A stretch of DNA of 64,000 nucleotides from Boswellia sacra (Eukaryota > Streptophyta > Magnoliopsida > Sapindales > Burseraceae): positions 154,180 through 218,179 of the forward strand of contig SNVD02005050.1 in assembly GCA_013180625.2 (NCBI GenBank). The letters are read 5' to 3'. Within the stretch, counting starts at the first letter, position 1; each line of letters starts with the position of its first letter. Below the pieces are notes generated by a model. It was not told the DNA's origin. It saw nothing but the letters and a program-made list of their open reading frames with translations, and ran no database searches. A program made the translations under genes and the position numbers. Shown here piece after piece: positions 46,161-57,660 of the stretch.

Positions 46161-48027
46161 TGCTATTTTGATGTTTGAACTCAAAATATATGAGTTGTGT
46201 GTTCTTCTGATGATTGTTGATCAAATCAAGATACTCATTGGAAATAAATCTTTGGTAATACATAAGATATTTGTTATTTGCATGCTTGACACTTTTTGCT
46301 TGATGATTTTCGTTCTTGATTTCTTCAACATTTGAGTATAGTAGCCATGAATATGGAACTATTTATCACTTAAATAAGCTTTATGTGAATAAAGCTTTGT
46401 GTTAAGATCTCATAAGACTTTAGAACCCACTCAATCACCACTCGAGGTGAAATCCTATGCTTCACAACATGAGGGAAGTGATTTAGGCATTCTCTGGATC
46501 GATTGAGCCTTTCAAGCCCACCTATGCTTACTTCATTGTCCCTAGTGTACCTATTGAGCCTAATCAAGCCTTTTCTTCGTCAAACCGCAAAAATTATCCT
46601 AACACTAAAAAAAGCATACGAATATTCTAGAAAAAAAAGCATTGAGAGCCATACTTTAACAAAAGGAATTTGAGAAGTTTTCTGAAATTTTGAGCTCGAA
46701 GAAGAAAAAGAAGAAAAAGAAAAAGAAAAAAGAAAAGAAAAGTGTTGATCCCATTGCTTATAATGTTTAGTGGTGTCGCCACTCAAAATCAACAGCAAAG
46801 CACACGTGGTGGATGAAGACTTAAAGTTTAGAGGTGTAGCCATTCAAAATTGAAACAAACATGGTGATGAAAATGAGTTGATGCTCTCAATTAAAACCTA
46901 TAATGGTTGTATGACTATGAGGAAGTTAACCTTATAATTTCCCTATCATGCCTTGACCCAAGCTTGAGATTACAAGCTTGATAAAGCCCTAATGATCCTT
47001 GATGTTGTGGGCTTATTTTAGTCCTTCTATCTTTAGAGATTGATCAATAGTTTCTAGTTGCCTAAAGCTATCCAAGTCTTAACAAGTGAAGTATGATTGG
47101 CTATACACACGCATGAAGAATCTTGAGTGAAGCAATTATGCTGGCATTAGCATCGAAATTATGAATAGTGACGTGTCAATGCATTAGCTTTGAGCTATCA
47201 AATTTGAGAAATATTTGACGAATTCAAATGTGAATCAAATTGATGCATAGCTCACATTTAGCATTCCAAGTTATTAAGGATATTAAGTGTGTTGAAAGCA
47301 AGTTAAGAGGAAGAAAATCTGCTAACAGTTTCCATCACAGAAGCTAACCTTGCCACCGACGGTGAAGAAGCAAGATTTATGGAAGAAGTTAGCCATTTCA
47401 TTTAGCATGGATGTCTAAAAAGAAGCAAGAATAATACCTTTAAAGTTAGATGAAGAAATTCCCTAAGATAGTACTAAATTCTCTATAAAGGCGGCAAAGA
47501 ATTGCCTAATCATCTTGAGAAAAGAAAAGAAACAAGGGGTAAAGAATTGCCCTAACCATCTTGGAAATCATGGCAGATGGAATTTTCTCAATCATCTTGG
47601 TGACTATTCGCTAAAAAATGGTGCTTAAAATAGGTAGACTGACTATTCGCTAGAAGATTCTTTTGAGCATTCTAAGATTCATTACACGAGTTCGCTATAC
47701 CAAAAGTCTCCCCTTGCTCACCACTGAGTAATCCTTAATATCCTTTTATAAGAAGAACAAGTTGGCTTGAAGTCAATCCAAACCCTCAATGATGGCCTAG
47801 CCCAAGAGGCATACACGTTTAGCATAAGCATAGAGCATGCATACATGAAGCATAAATTATTTTCTTGCAGAAAGCATAATCCAAAACAAAGCAAAGTCTA
47901 TAAGTGATTGGGTTTTGTAGAATCCCAATACAGTATGAAATATTGGGGTTACTACAAAAGAAATGAGCTCAACACCTAGAGGAATAGAAACAGCATGATG
48001 TGCGAGTCAGTCCCAATGAGACCTAAT
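46161..48027. other. Retroelement relic, no gene recognised
   Basis: 46420-47120 shares phrases and order with the LOG-element 3' region (ctcgaggtgaaatcctatgc; agtgatttaggca; acaagcttgataaagccct), so it is the 3' part of a related Ty3/gypsy family. 46675-46745 is an A/G tract. 47330-48027 is unidentified and might be that family's LTR. No reliable reading frame. Confidence 0.5.
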
Positions 48028-49986
48028 TGTAAACGGGGCTTTCATCCCGCCAGAGCGTTTGCGACCACAACACTATGTCAAAGCCTCTTTTAATACTTAA
48101 GGGAACACAAATGAGCCATGGACACATCTGGAGAAAAGAGTTGCCACCCAATTATTCAATTAGGAATGAATAGGGGCAATCCAATCCCTCGTTTCGGGAC
48201 TTAAACTACCATCATCCCTTCCGAGATAGGTTTAGGAAATTAGGTACGAGTCCTTCAACCCACTCGGATGTAAATCTGACCTTCATTTGAGAAATATCAA
48301 ATAGAAATATCACGTATTGTTACCCAGTTCACTTAGCGTTGTTCGTTTTATGCACACACTTCCTTTTTATCTTTGTTAGGCATGTGAGATGATTACAAAG
48401 AAAGAGGGAGGAGAATGGATTACATTTTCTTTCAAACATGGGGGAATGGGAGAGGATTACAACAATTGTTATTCAATAAAAAAGTAAATTCTATATCTGA
48501 TCCATACAATCCATCGTATATATCATAGATATTCAAGGCGAGACTCGATAGATAATGAATTCCTCACCATCATTTGTGAGTCTATTTAATGTCTATCAAG
48601 TCTCAACATACATATTCATTTTATTCAAGTATTCATTCTAAGTGATGGTCCCTCACCATCAATATGAGTCCATTGTCACTTCATGGCGTGATACAATCAC
48701 ACTTTTAATCATGATATATTCATACATTCATAAACAATCAAACAAAGCCATAATCTAATATCATGGCATTCTAGCCTAGATTTTGATAAATTCTACCATG
48801 GCAATTCTACCTATAGATATTCTAGCATAATTCATATCAAGTATCATAACATTTCTAGCCTAAAACATGATTCTCATGGCATATTCTAGCCTAATTTATA
48901 GCATTCATGACATATTCTAGTCTAATTCAAACATCCAACATCAATCATGGTGTTCAAGGGCAAAACAATAATTCTTACCTATTCTATGCTATTTCCTAGC
49001 ATTCATCAAAGAAAATAAATTTTCCTATCATGATTCTAATCATGTGCTCTTAAGCATGATTCTATACATGTTCTCCTAATATGATTCTAAGCATTCGCAA
49101 AGAAAATAAATTCCTAAGCATGATTCTAAAAAAGGAAGGATTGTGGACTTACCTCAACATGCTTATCCATCTTGCAAAACAAATTGGGTTAGAACAATTC
49201 ATAATAACCCTAAACATGGTCCTAAGCATAAAATAAAACCCTAGTCATGCTTTTTCTAGCCAAGAAAGTAAAAGAAAGAATAGGAGGGAGGAGAGAATTT
49301 TGCTCTCAAGATGTACCCTTTCCAGGTCTAGAGCTATAGAACTCCTAAAAATAATAATTATACTAGAAAAGACTTCTCAAATTCTTGAGCTTGGCTCTAA
49401 GAGGGAGAAGAGATGATTGTATTCGAGAATCGGTGTGTATTACAAAGTGAGAGGAAGGGGGTTTATATAGTAAAGGGGTGCATACGAAAAAGGAAGTTTT
49501 TCAAGCTAACTTCTGAAAATAACCGAACAAGGGTCCGGCGACCATCTGATGGACGCCCAGCCATTAGCCAATGGTTGGGTGGCTATCAAATGGTTGGGCG
49601 GCTATCTTGGATTGTCAGGCGGCTATCTGATGGTCAATCGATCAATTTCTCGTAGCCCCTTTCCAGTTTTGTTATCCTTCGATGTAGTCCTTTCCAACCT
49701 TCATCCCTTCAATCATGCATAACTTTTCAAGTTCAACTTTGATTCATGATCTGTAAATTTCTAAAAAAAACTAGACATTCATAGCTTCGTAACGGTATGT
49801 GACTTATCATAAGATTCCTTTTGGATTAGTTATTGTGATTTTTCAAAGGTATGTGTTAGTTTTCAAGGCCTTTCACCAACTTCTTCTTACCCTTCTCTTC
49901 TTCACTCTCACGGGCATTTTGGTCATTCTATTTGCTCAACATTCATCTTCATTTTATCATCGAGCCTCAAAAATTTAGTGTCTATA
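48028..49986 (-). repeat. Family-B LTR (minus strand), complete
   Basis: It begins (plus coordinates) tgtaaacggggctttcatcc and ends tttagtgtctata. On the minus strand it has clear U3 repeats at 49530-49650 (ggcggctatctgatggtca and variants) and a TATA-like tatataaa near 49460. It is followed on the right by family-B 3' internal sequence, so it is the 3' LTR of a truncated minus-strand copy. Confidence 0.8.
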
Positions 49987-51391
49987 GCTTACCCATACTT
50001 TGGAGTATGTTTGTGAGACAAAAAATTTGATAAAGTACTCTTACTTCGTCTTTCTTTCTTCTGTCTCAACATCCTCGGCTTTGTCCTCCTTCTTTCAGAC
50101 TTTCTCATCATCTCTCTCTCTTCTTCTATTCCCATAAAAAGGTGCACCAATTCGAGTGTTAATATGCCCTTCTAAGGACTGATGTACCCGTTCAAGGGCT
50201 AATGTGCCTATCTAAGGGCGGATGTGCTCATTCAAGGGCCGATATACCTATCCAAGGGTGGATATGCCTATCTAAGGCGGGTGCGCCCATTCAAAGGCTG
50301 AGGTGCCCTTCCAAAGGTCAACATGCCTATCTAAGGTGAGTGTGCCCATCTAAGGGCAGATGTGCCCATTCAAGGGCTAATATGCCCATGTAAGGGCAGA
50401 TGTACCCATTCAAGGGTGAGGAAGCATCCTTATGAGCTTATTATAAATCACTCTTCGGTGCACCTACCTCTTAAGGTTTCTAACACTCTTTCGTGCACCT
50501 ACCTTTTAGGGTCTGGTAACACTCTTCTATGCGCCTATTCTAAGGGTTTCAAATACTCTTAATGCACCTACTTCTTAGGGTTTTCAACACTCTTCAGTGA
50601 GCCTCTTCTTAGGGATTGTGCCGTTTCTAAGGGCTTAAAACATTCTTAAGTGCACCTACTTCTTAGGATTTTCAACACTCTTCAGTGCGCCTCTTCTTAG
50701 GGCTTGTGTCTGTTTTAAGGGCTTAAAATAGTCTTAAGTGAACCTAGTTCTTAGGGTTTCCTTCTAATGCATGCCTATCGAGAAAACTTCTATCATGCAC
50801 TGTTTTATGGTCTTCAGACCTTCTTATTCTTTGAGCCTTCAACTAAGTATTCTTCATTCATCTTTGATCTCTTCAGATTTTGCATTTGTTAGGTTTCATG
50901 TCCCTCTTCTGAGTATTCTTCATGCTTCCTTAGTCTACTGTAGATTTCGTATTCAATGGGTTTCATGCCAAAGCTTCTATTCCTGATTCCTTTCAATCCA
51001 CTGGGGAAAATCTTTTGATTTATCATGTTCTAACATTCTCCATTCTTGGCTTCTCTTGCATTCACCATTCTCTTCACTAGGGAGTTCTAGATTCTTGGAC
51101 TTATTATGGATTCTTCCATTTGTTTTTGCAAGTTGCTGGAGAATTCAAAAATTTCTTGATGATGCAAAATCAATTCAAATTTTTACCTCATTTGTTGTGT
51201 TCTTCAACAAATTACTTTCTAGTTTTTTTTAGCAATTCTTCCATGTGATTCTAATTGAAGATTCTATTAACTAAGGTTGGTCTTCTTTCCTTGTGAGTCG
51301 CTAAATCGTTGTATGGTCAAGCATTAGTCACTGATTTCATCATAAATGTCTTATGGTCGATGAGGAATTTCTTTTTTTCTCTTTTTCTCTT
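49987..51391 (-). mobile_element. 3' internal region of a truncated family-B element
   Basis: It is collinear with 13655-16430 without the hAT-like insertion. It holds the short-unit array at 50140-50420, the longer-unit array at 50445-50765, and the PMD upstream region ending in the pyrimidine tract at 51368-51391. There the LOG element begins. The PMD gene itself is absent. No gene. Confidence 0.7.
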
Positions 51392-52802
51392 TGATGCGTT
51401 CGAAACTAGCAAGTATACTAGTCGCACAAGTAATAAAGTGATAAGTAAGATATCGTTCCCACGAGGATTGATTCTAATTGAATTTGTTATTTCCAGCAAC
51501 AATAAACTAAACAGGGGGGATTTTTGTTGAATGATTTACTAAATGAAATAAGAATGCAAGTAAAGAATAACAAAACAGAAAGTAAATTTGAATGAAAAAT
51601 CAATGAGAGAAAGCTGGTTAAGGGATCCTTCTCTACCACAAGATATGGATTTGCGAATTAATTGTAGAATTGTCATCTAATTACAGCATTGAAGTTATCA
51701 ACCGTAGATAATAACAAGCTCTATTACCCCAATCTTTCCTTACTTTGTTGTTAAATAAAACAAGCTCTTTATTTAATCTCTATCCATTAAACAACCTAGA
51801 ACAAGCTCTCTGAGTTTAATTCAATGGATGCATTATGATAAGAAAGATAGGTTGATCTAAGCAATAAACACACAAGCTCGGATTATTTAACTTAGGTTAT
51901 ATTCTCCAATTGTAATCTCTGATCACAATTTTGCTACTAATGATTAGAAATTCAAGACAATTACGGATCAAGATTTCTAGTCTAGCAATAAATCACAACC
52001 AGATTATATTCAGTTGGCCACTCAAATACAATCAGCAAGCAATCATAAGCATTAAATATGGGAGAATACAAGCAACTTCAATTAGAGAATTGGATAACAA
52101 TTCCTTACACAATCAACTTACAAAAACCATATCAGGGGCTTTGAAATCACCCTCAACCAATTCAGATTCAGTTACACATGTTTAAGAACGTGGTAAATAC
52201 AATACAACATGGAGACATTCCAGAAAATGAAAGGGAAGGGAAAAACTTAGCAAATTTGATGTAATTCTCTTTGGATTGTAGTTCTTCCTCTTTCCAAGCT
52301 TCCTTTCTCCTTCAAGAACTCCAAGAGATGAAAGAATTCCAGAGCTGCAGCCTCCACCACGTTCTCCCCTCTTCAAGTTATGAAAATAAAACCCTAAAAT
52401 GTGTTTAAATACTCTGCTACAGTGACTTGCTACAGTGCTCCGTATTATACATGCTACAGTGCTTGTGGAATTATATTTCTATACATCTCACACTGTTTTG
52501 ATTACAACTTTTGGTACACTGAATGGATTTATAAACCGTAAATTTCTCCAGAAAATAGACTTCGAGAGCTTTCCAACGGTATATAACATGTCGTCGGGTT
52601 CATTGTATATCAATACAATTAAATCCGAGAAGATCAGTGACTAGCAGAGGTGAAAATGAAGGGTTTTACTCCATTTTTGTGCAAGTTGCTCCAAAACTCC
52701 TACAAACATGAAAACCACACAAAAACATAAAAATACCAAGGAATATAGCAAAGAAACATGGACTAATTGATATAAAAGTAATACATAAATAGACACCTAT
52801 CA
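51392..52802 (-). repeat. 3' LTR of LOG element copy 2
   Basis: It runs tgatgcgttcgaaac ... acacctatca. It is followed by aattcccccacac, the inverted polypurine tract (52803-52816). Confidence 0.9.
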
Positions 52803-54776
52803 AATTCCCCCACACTTAGACTTTGCTAGTCCTCGAGCAACTAAAATGATACGAAACAAAACTAAACCGAAACAGAATCAACAAAAATTAAAACACACAA
52901 ATGCTTCAACTTGCAAATAGGCCTCAAAGATTGTACTTAATTATAACCCAAGGAAAACTTCAAAATAATGCACTTGATCAAGAATTTCATCTCAAAGATT
53001 AGTTTCGCTTCACTTCAATTCCTCAAGTGTGTGTGTGTAGAGCCATTCTCACCTAATCACTTGTAACCCGGATGAGTTTATGCATAAAAAATGAATCATA
53101 TTTAATATTGAAGATGTGTGTATAAATGAACTCCATAGGCCTGCTTTTCAAGTCACTCTCCACTAATGTAGACATGCACAACACCAAGGATCAAGTAGGA
53201 CTTTATTAAGCTTGTAACGTTTGGCTTGGGTGAAGGTATGATAAAGGATAATAATTTGGCTCAAATCACCCACAAACACATAAATCATTCAAGACTATGT
53301 AGAGCTCAACCCTATAACACAACTTCATTTCAATTCACCAGGTTACTCCCCCAAACTTATTTAGAACACTCAATCTTTTTTTTTTTTTTTTTTGCAGAAA
53401 ACAAAAGAAAACTACACCCCCACACTTTGTTGTTTCATTCTTTTTAAGAACACTTAAGGGTATAGATCTCTTATTCTTCTTTTTTTCTCTTTTTTTTTCT
53501 TCTTTTTTTTTTATTACACTTCCCCTCCCCCACACTTAAACAACACATTGTCCTCAATGTGTAAGTGCGTGGATGATAAGTACAGATTGTTTTTTTTTTC
53601 TGTTTTCCTTTTTTTTTATTTAAACACAATAGAACTCACTTGTATTGCTCATGACACATCCCAACCTCCTCTAACTTCCCAAAACCAGAACATAGCTCAA
53701 AATTTAATTGTGAATGATCTACATGCTCATAGGTAAGGGATAAACTGTTTGGAATAAATTCATTTGAAGTTAGGAAATCTTTTAGTGAGTTAACAAAGAA
53801 AAAGGCTTACAAAGGCTCAAAGGGGTAACTAGGGATCAATTTCAGTCAAGGTTGGCTATTAAGGCTCAAACGGTCCAAAGATGGCCTAAATCATTTCCCC
53901 AATGTTGCACAGTCTAGGATTTCGCCTCGAGTGACCATCAAACAAGTTCTAGAATTCATTGAAATCTGAAGAAACATTTAAATTACATAAACTTTCTCTA
54001 AGTGAACAAATAACTCAGTGATAATAGCTCAGTGCTCAATGTTGCGCAAGGAATCAAAAGCAAAGCGAAAACCAATAAACATTTCAAGCACACAGATCCA
54101 TGCATCATTTATCATTTTCCAAGAGTTATTCTTAATTCAATCATTATCTTATCATCGACCCAAAAATGCAAGAAAAGAGGTACGTGGCATTGTTACACCT
54201 GAGTCAAGATTGTATATTTCAACAATCCTTAGGACCAGTAGCCCGCAGACTTAAGGTTTCCAGCCTATATACCTTTATTATGAAAGAACAAAACAAGAAA
54301 CAAGACACTTCAAACAACATGAAATAAACAAACTACAGAGTTATTGAGAGAGAATGCGTTTCAAGAGTTAAGAAAACCCCATATTCTGCCATTCTCAGGT
54401 TTTTCCACAATTGTTTTTTTGAAATCAAAACTGATAAAGATAAAAACACATAACAACTCTAAATTACGCAAAACTAAACTCACTCATAAAATAACAAAGT
54501 TCAACAAGTCAGCAAACAAAAACAAGTTAGTTAGAATGGGTCTAAAAAGTTTAGAAGTTAGCCTCCTTATTCAGCCATTATGGATTGAAGAGATCCAGAA
54601 TGCGTTTCAAGAGAACTTGAACTTTTTAAGCCACCACTCTAAAAACCGAGATTAGAAAATATTACCTGGGACGAAAGAAATAACCTGAAAAAGCTCAAAA
54701 GAAACGACATGAAAAATCTCAAATAAACACACTAAAAAGAAAGCAAACAAAAACGAAGCAAACCAGCAAATAGAGA
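52803..54776 (-). other. 3' region of LOG element copy 2
   Basis: It is collinear with 40643-42452. It contains T-runs (53380-53395, 53480-53512) and no credible gene. Reading frames here are composition-driven. Confidence 0.7.
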
Positions 54777-55424
54777 TTACAGATGGAGTGTTAAATCCAG
54801 TTGACGCCTCTTATTGCCTTCTCCAAACCAATCAATCCGAGCTGTTGTTGGATCAGGCGAATAGACGAATTCTTGTAGTTTGTCAATTAACTCCCCTGCC
54901 GTTGAAGCTGTAACAAGGATTTGCCTCGCTGATGGTGAGATAAAATTTTTTTCTACAGCTTGATCAAGAAAGGACAACAAACCATCAAAAAAATTATTGA
55001 CATTTAACAAACCAATGGGTTTTGATGGATGTTTAGCTGTGCCCAAGAGGTGATTTGAAATATCTCCTCTAATGTACCATAACCACCCGGCAAAGCTATA
55101 AATGCATCAGACTTAACAACCATATGTGCAATACGCTCATGCATACTAGAGACCTGTAACTCTTCCCTGATTGTGTTGCCTACGATATCTCGTACAGCTA
55201 ATGGTTTAGGGATAATGCCGAGAACTTTGCTCCCTCCTAGGGATGCAGCTGTGACACACACCCCATTAACCCAAGACTACCCCCTCCATAAATCAAATTA
55301 ATACCCCTCGCAGCTAATGTCCTACCAAGATCAAGAGCTGCTGTGGTAAACTCTCCATCTTTACCAAATTGCGATCCGCAAAATATGCATATATTGCGGA
55401 ATCCCGAATTGGTGTTTTCTCCAT
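54777..55424 (-). pseudogene. LOG: LONELY GUY (LOG) cytokinin-activating enzyme, captured copy 2
   Basis: Start codon at 55424 (minus), same as copy 1. Total span is 648 bp against 651 in copy 1. The difference is three separate one-base deletions: near codon 8, just after LMGCVS, and within the NIHxxP segment. Each shifts the frame. Between them all family motifs are seen: LIYGGGSLGLMG, GGSKVLGIIPKPLAVRDI, MHERIAHM with the catalytic-type Arg kept, FIALPGGYGTLEEIFQITSW, and GLLNVNNFFDGLLSFLDQAV. The codons that are stops in copy 1 read Gly, Trp and Gln here. So the two copies decayed independently from a shared, probably intact, ancestor. No introns. The product as it stands would be truncated and inactive. 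Confidence 0.9.
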
Positions 55425-55559
55425 TTCTACAAGTGCTCTAATCTTGTGTAAGACACGTTAGATATATGCTTTTCAATTGCAAGACAGGTTATGGAATGAC
55501 ATATGAAAATATGCAGAATGTATATATACACCCATAAAACTCTCAAATTTTGACACATG

Positions 55560-55812
55560 GGGACATACTTTCGGTGGGGGTTGCTCGATGCAGATTTATC
55601 GCCCCAAGATTTGAAAAAATGAGATATGCTTTCGGCGAGGTTTGACAAAACCTACACACTTGTCTCCCACGTGAAGCATGGAAAATGGAGATACACTTTC
55701 GGCGGGGGTTGACAAAACCCCCACACTTGTCTCCCACGTGAAGCATAAAAAATAGAGATCCACTTTCGGTGGAGGTTGACAAAACCTCCACACTTGTCTC
55801 CCACGTGTACTT
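55560..55812 (-). repeat. Tandem G-box/hairpin units (three plus a partial), copy 2
   Basis: CACGTG occurs at 55668-55673, 55735-55740 and 55802-55807. Each unit also holds an inverted repeat: gtggaggttgacaaaacctccac (the 20-base core at 55770-55789), the g-rich version at 55702-55724, and a third at about 55635-55657. Stem changes are paired: GGAGG with CCTCC in one, GGGGG with CCCCC in another. It lies upstream of LOG in the LOG direction, as in copy 1, with one more unit. Confidence 0.75.
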
Positions 55813-56032
55813 ATGCCATAGGGTAGTCATATGGTTTGTCAAAAAGAAAACTTGAAATTAAAACAAACAAAATCAACAAACAACAACAACACAAAAACAA
55901 CATTGATAATCAGATCAAACGAAACAAGAAAAAAAATTCTACAACAACAACACACATTCAAATATACAAGTAGTTGTGATTGTGGCTCACATCTTCCTCT
56001 GGTTTTACGTCCAGTAACGGCTGAAACGCCTT

Positions 56033-56587
56033 CTATGAGTCGGGGATTTGCTTCCCATCCAGTTTTCTTATAAACTGGCAAACAGGGTCGTTTTTAGTCA
56101 GATTCCCTAGACTATAACACTGCAATTCATCACGAAATTGTGTCCATAGATTAAGCAATTCACGCTGAACAAGTCCACAAGAATGTGACTCGAGAGTTAA
56201 CAAAACATTATCCAGCGACTCATTACTCAAACCATTCTTAATAAATGAAAGTTTATCTTCTCTATTCCTGGACGCAAAACCTAATGAACGACAAGTCTGG
56301 TTACAATTCCATCTAGCACATTTATAACATACTTGTAACCTTTTCGCTCTTCGCCTCTTGGCGTAGTAGCTCTTTCCTAGACCAGGCATGTATTTTGCGA
56401 GATTAATGTCCGGCTCACCGGACAATCTCACCTTGGCTTCGATAAGCCATCGGATATCAGCAGGGACATTTAGGAGCATCAATGCCCAAAGTCTAGTCAT
56501 CCGTACTTTATAAATTTTAAACACAGCATTTTGAGGAAGTGAAGGGAAATATTTACGAAGGTTCGATAGAAAGATATCAGCATCCAT
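56033..56587 (-). CDS. Cys-rich basic ORF of the LOG element (184 residues), intact in this copy
   Basis: An uninterrupted frame from ATG at 56587 gives MDADIFLSNLRKYFPSLPQN, a middle with IRWLIEAKVRLSGEPDINLA, a basic block GKSYYAKRRRAKRLQ, a CX2CX4CX3C cluster (VCYKCARWNCNQTCRSL, about residues 86-98), and an acidic/hydrophobic C-terminal half. I do not recognise it with certainty. The basic block followed by a Cys cluster and an FIKNGLS-like segment recalls the small cysteine-rich nucleic-acid-binding proteins of some flexuous plant RNA viruses (carla/viti type), but it is longer and the Cys spacing differs. It could equally be a captured host gene. A one-base insertion near the end changes the C-terminus relative to copy 1. 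Not an Athila gag or pol part. Confidence 0.55.
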   Translation of the reverse strand: MDADIFLSNLRKYFPSLPQNAVFKIYKVRMTRLWALMLLNVPADIRWLIEAKVRLSGEPDINLAKYMPGLGKSYYAKRRRAKRLQVCYKCARWNCNQTCRSLGFASRNREDKLSFIKNGLSNESLDNVLLTLESHSCGLVQRELLNLWTQFRDELQCYSLGNLTKNDPVCQFIRKLDGKQIPDS

Positions 56588-57118
56588 TGAAGAGAAGAAA
56601 AGGAGAGATATTACCGATAATGCGATTGAGTTTGTTCTTCTCCCAGATATGCACGTTTCAAACCTTCGAACAATGGCTTCAACTCCCGTTTGAATGTTTC
56701 CTCAAGCTGTTGCACAACTGAACTCGAAGCACGGAATAATCAAATTAAACACAAGAAAAGAAAAGAAAAGAGCGGAAACGAAACTAAAGACACATAAAAG
56801 AGATAAAACACAATAGCAAACAAAAGTCAAAAACAAGTAAAAAATATAAAAACGAATAAGACAGATGGCAAAGAGAGATAAAACCTGATCAATTTGATGG
56901 CCTATGAAAGAAATCTCCTCGAGACAAAAAAATCGATCATTATTACCTCATTTTATTTTTCTTTTCTTCTTTTTTTATTTTTCAAAAACATTGGGTTGCC
57001 TACCAATAAGCGCTTGGTTTAACGTCCCTACAGCCCGAACGTTTGGGCCATCATGGGAGGATCCAATTTCGTTGTGTTCTCTAACTGGGGCTTGGATCCC
57101 TCTTCTAACCAAGATACG

Positions 57119-57601
57119 TCAAGCATATGATGGCCTTGGGATGTCAACAATTGTCCACTCAATAGTATTTTGTGCTCTGTAAGTCTCGGACGAGTTGCTC
57201 GTCTTGTATTCGTGCAAAGGCCACATTACTTTTTTTAACTGGCAAAGTATCATTCTCACCCAAAATCCATGATTCAAATGATCTGGAAGTGACTTAAGCT
57301 CCAAGGTATTGGCTTTCATCACAAAAAGAAGAAGTTTCTCATTAGATAAAGGCAATTCAATGTACGAAACATCATACCTATTGGTGGTGATAGCTATAGT
57401 CTCATCCAAGCTTGTCACAGCTTCCTCCACTTCTTTAGACACTTGTATCAGCTTTCTTGGTTCTTTGAAACTTTCTATCCTTATGTGTTCACTAATAGCA
57501 ACATCGACTCCATTCTTGCGAGTTAACTCAAAACATTGTTGTGGCAAATAATCAATAACGTCACCTGCAAAAACCAGAATTGTCAGTCATTAGAGTACTC
57601 A

Positions 57602-57660
<59 letters not shown>

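Noticed and set aside
54018..54655. Two frames (54018-54254, 54344-54655) in the 3' region of LOG element copy 2
   Set aside because: The matching part of copy 1 is not open, there is no family likeness, and codon use looks random.
55427..55842. Frames over the hairpin array (repetitive TSVEVLSTS/GDKC words)
   Set aside because: Repeated peptides simply reflect the tandem DNA units. Frame and length differ between the two copies.
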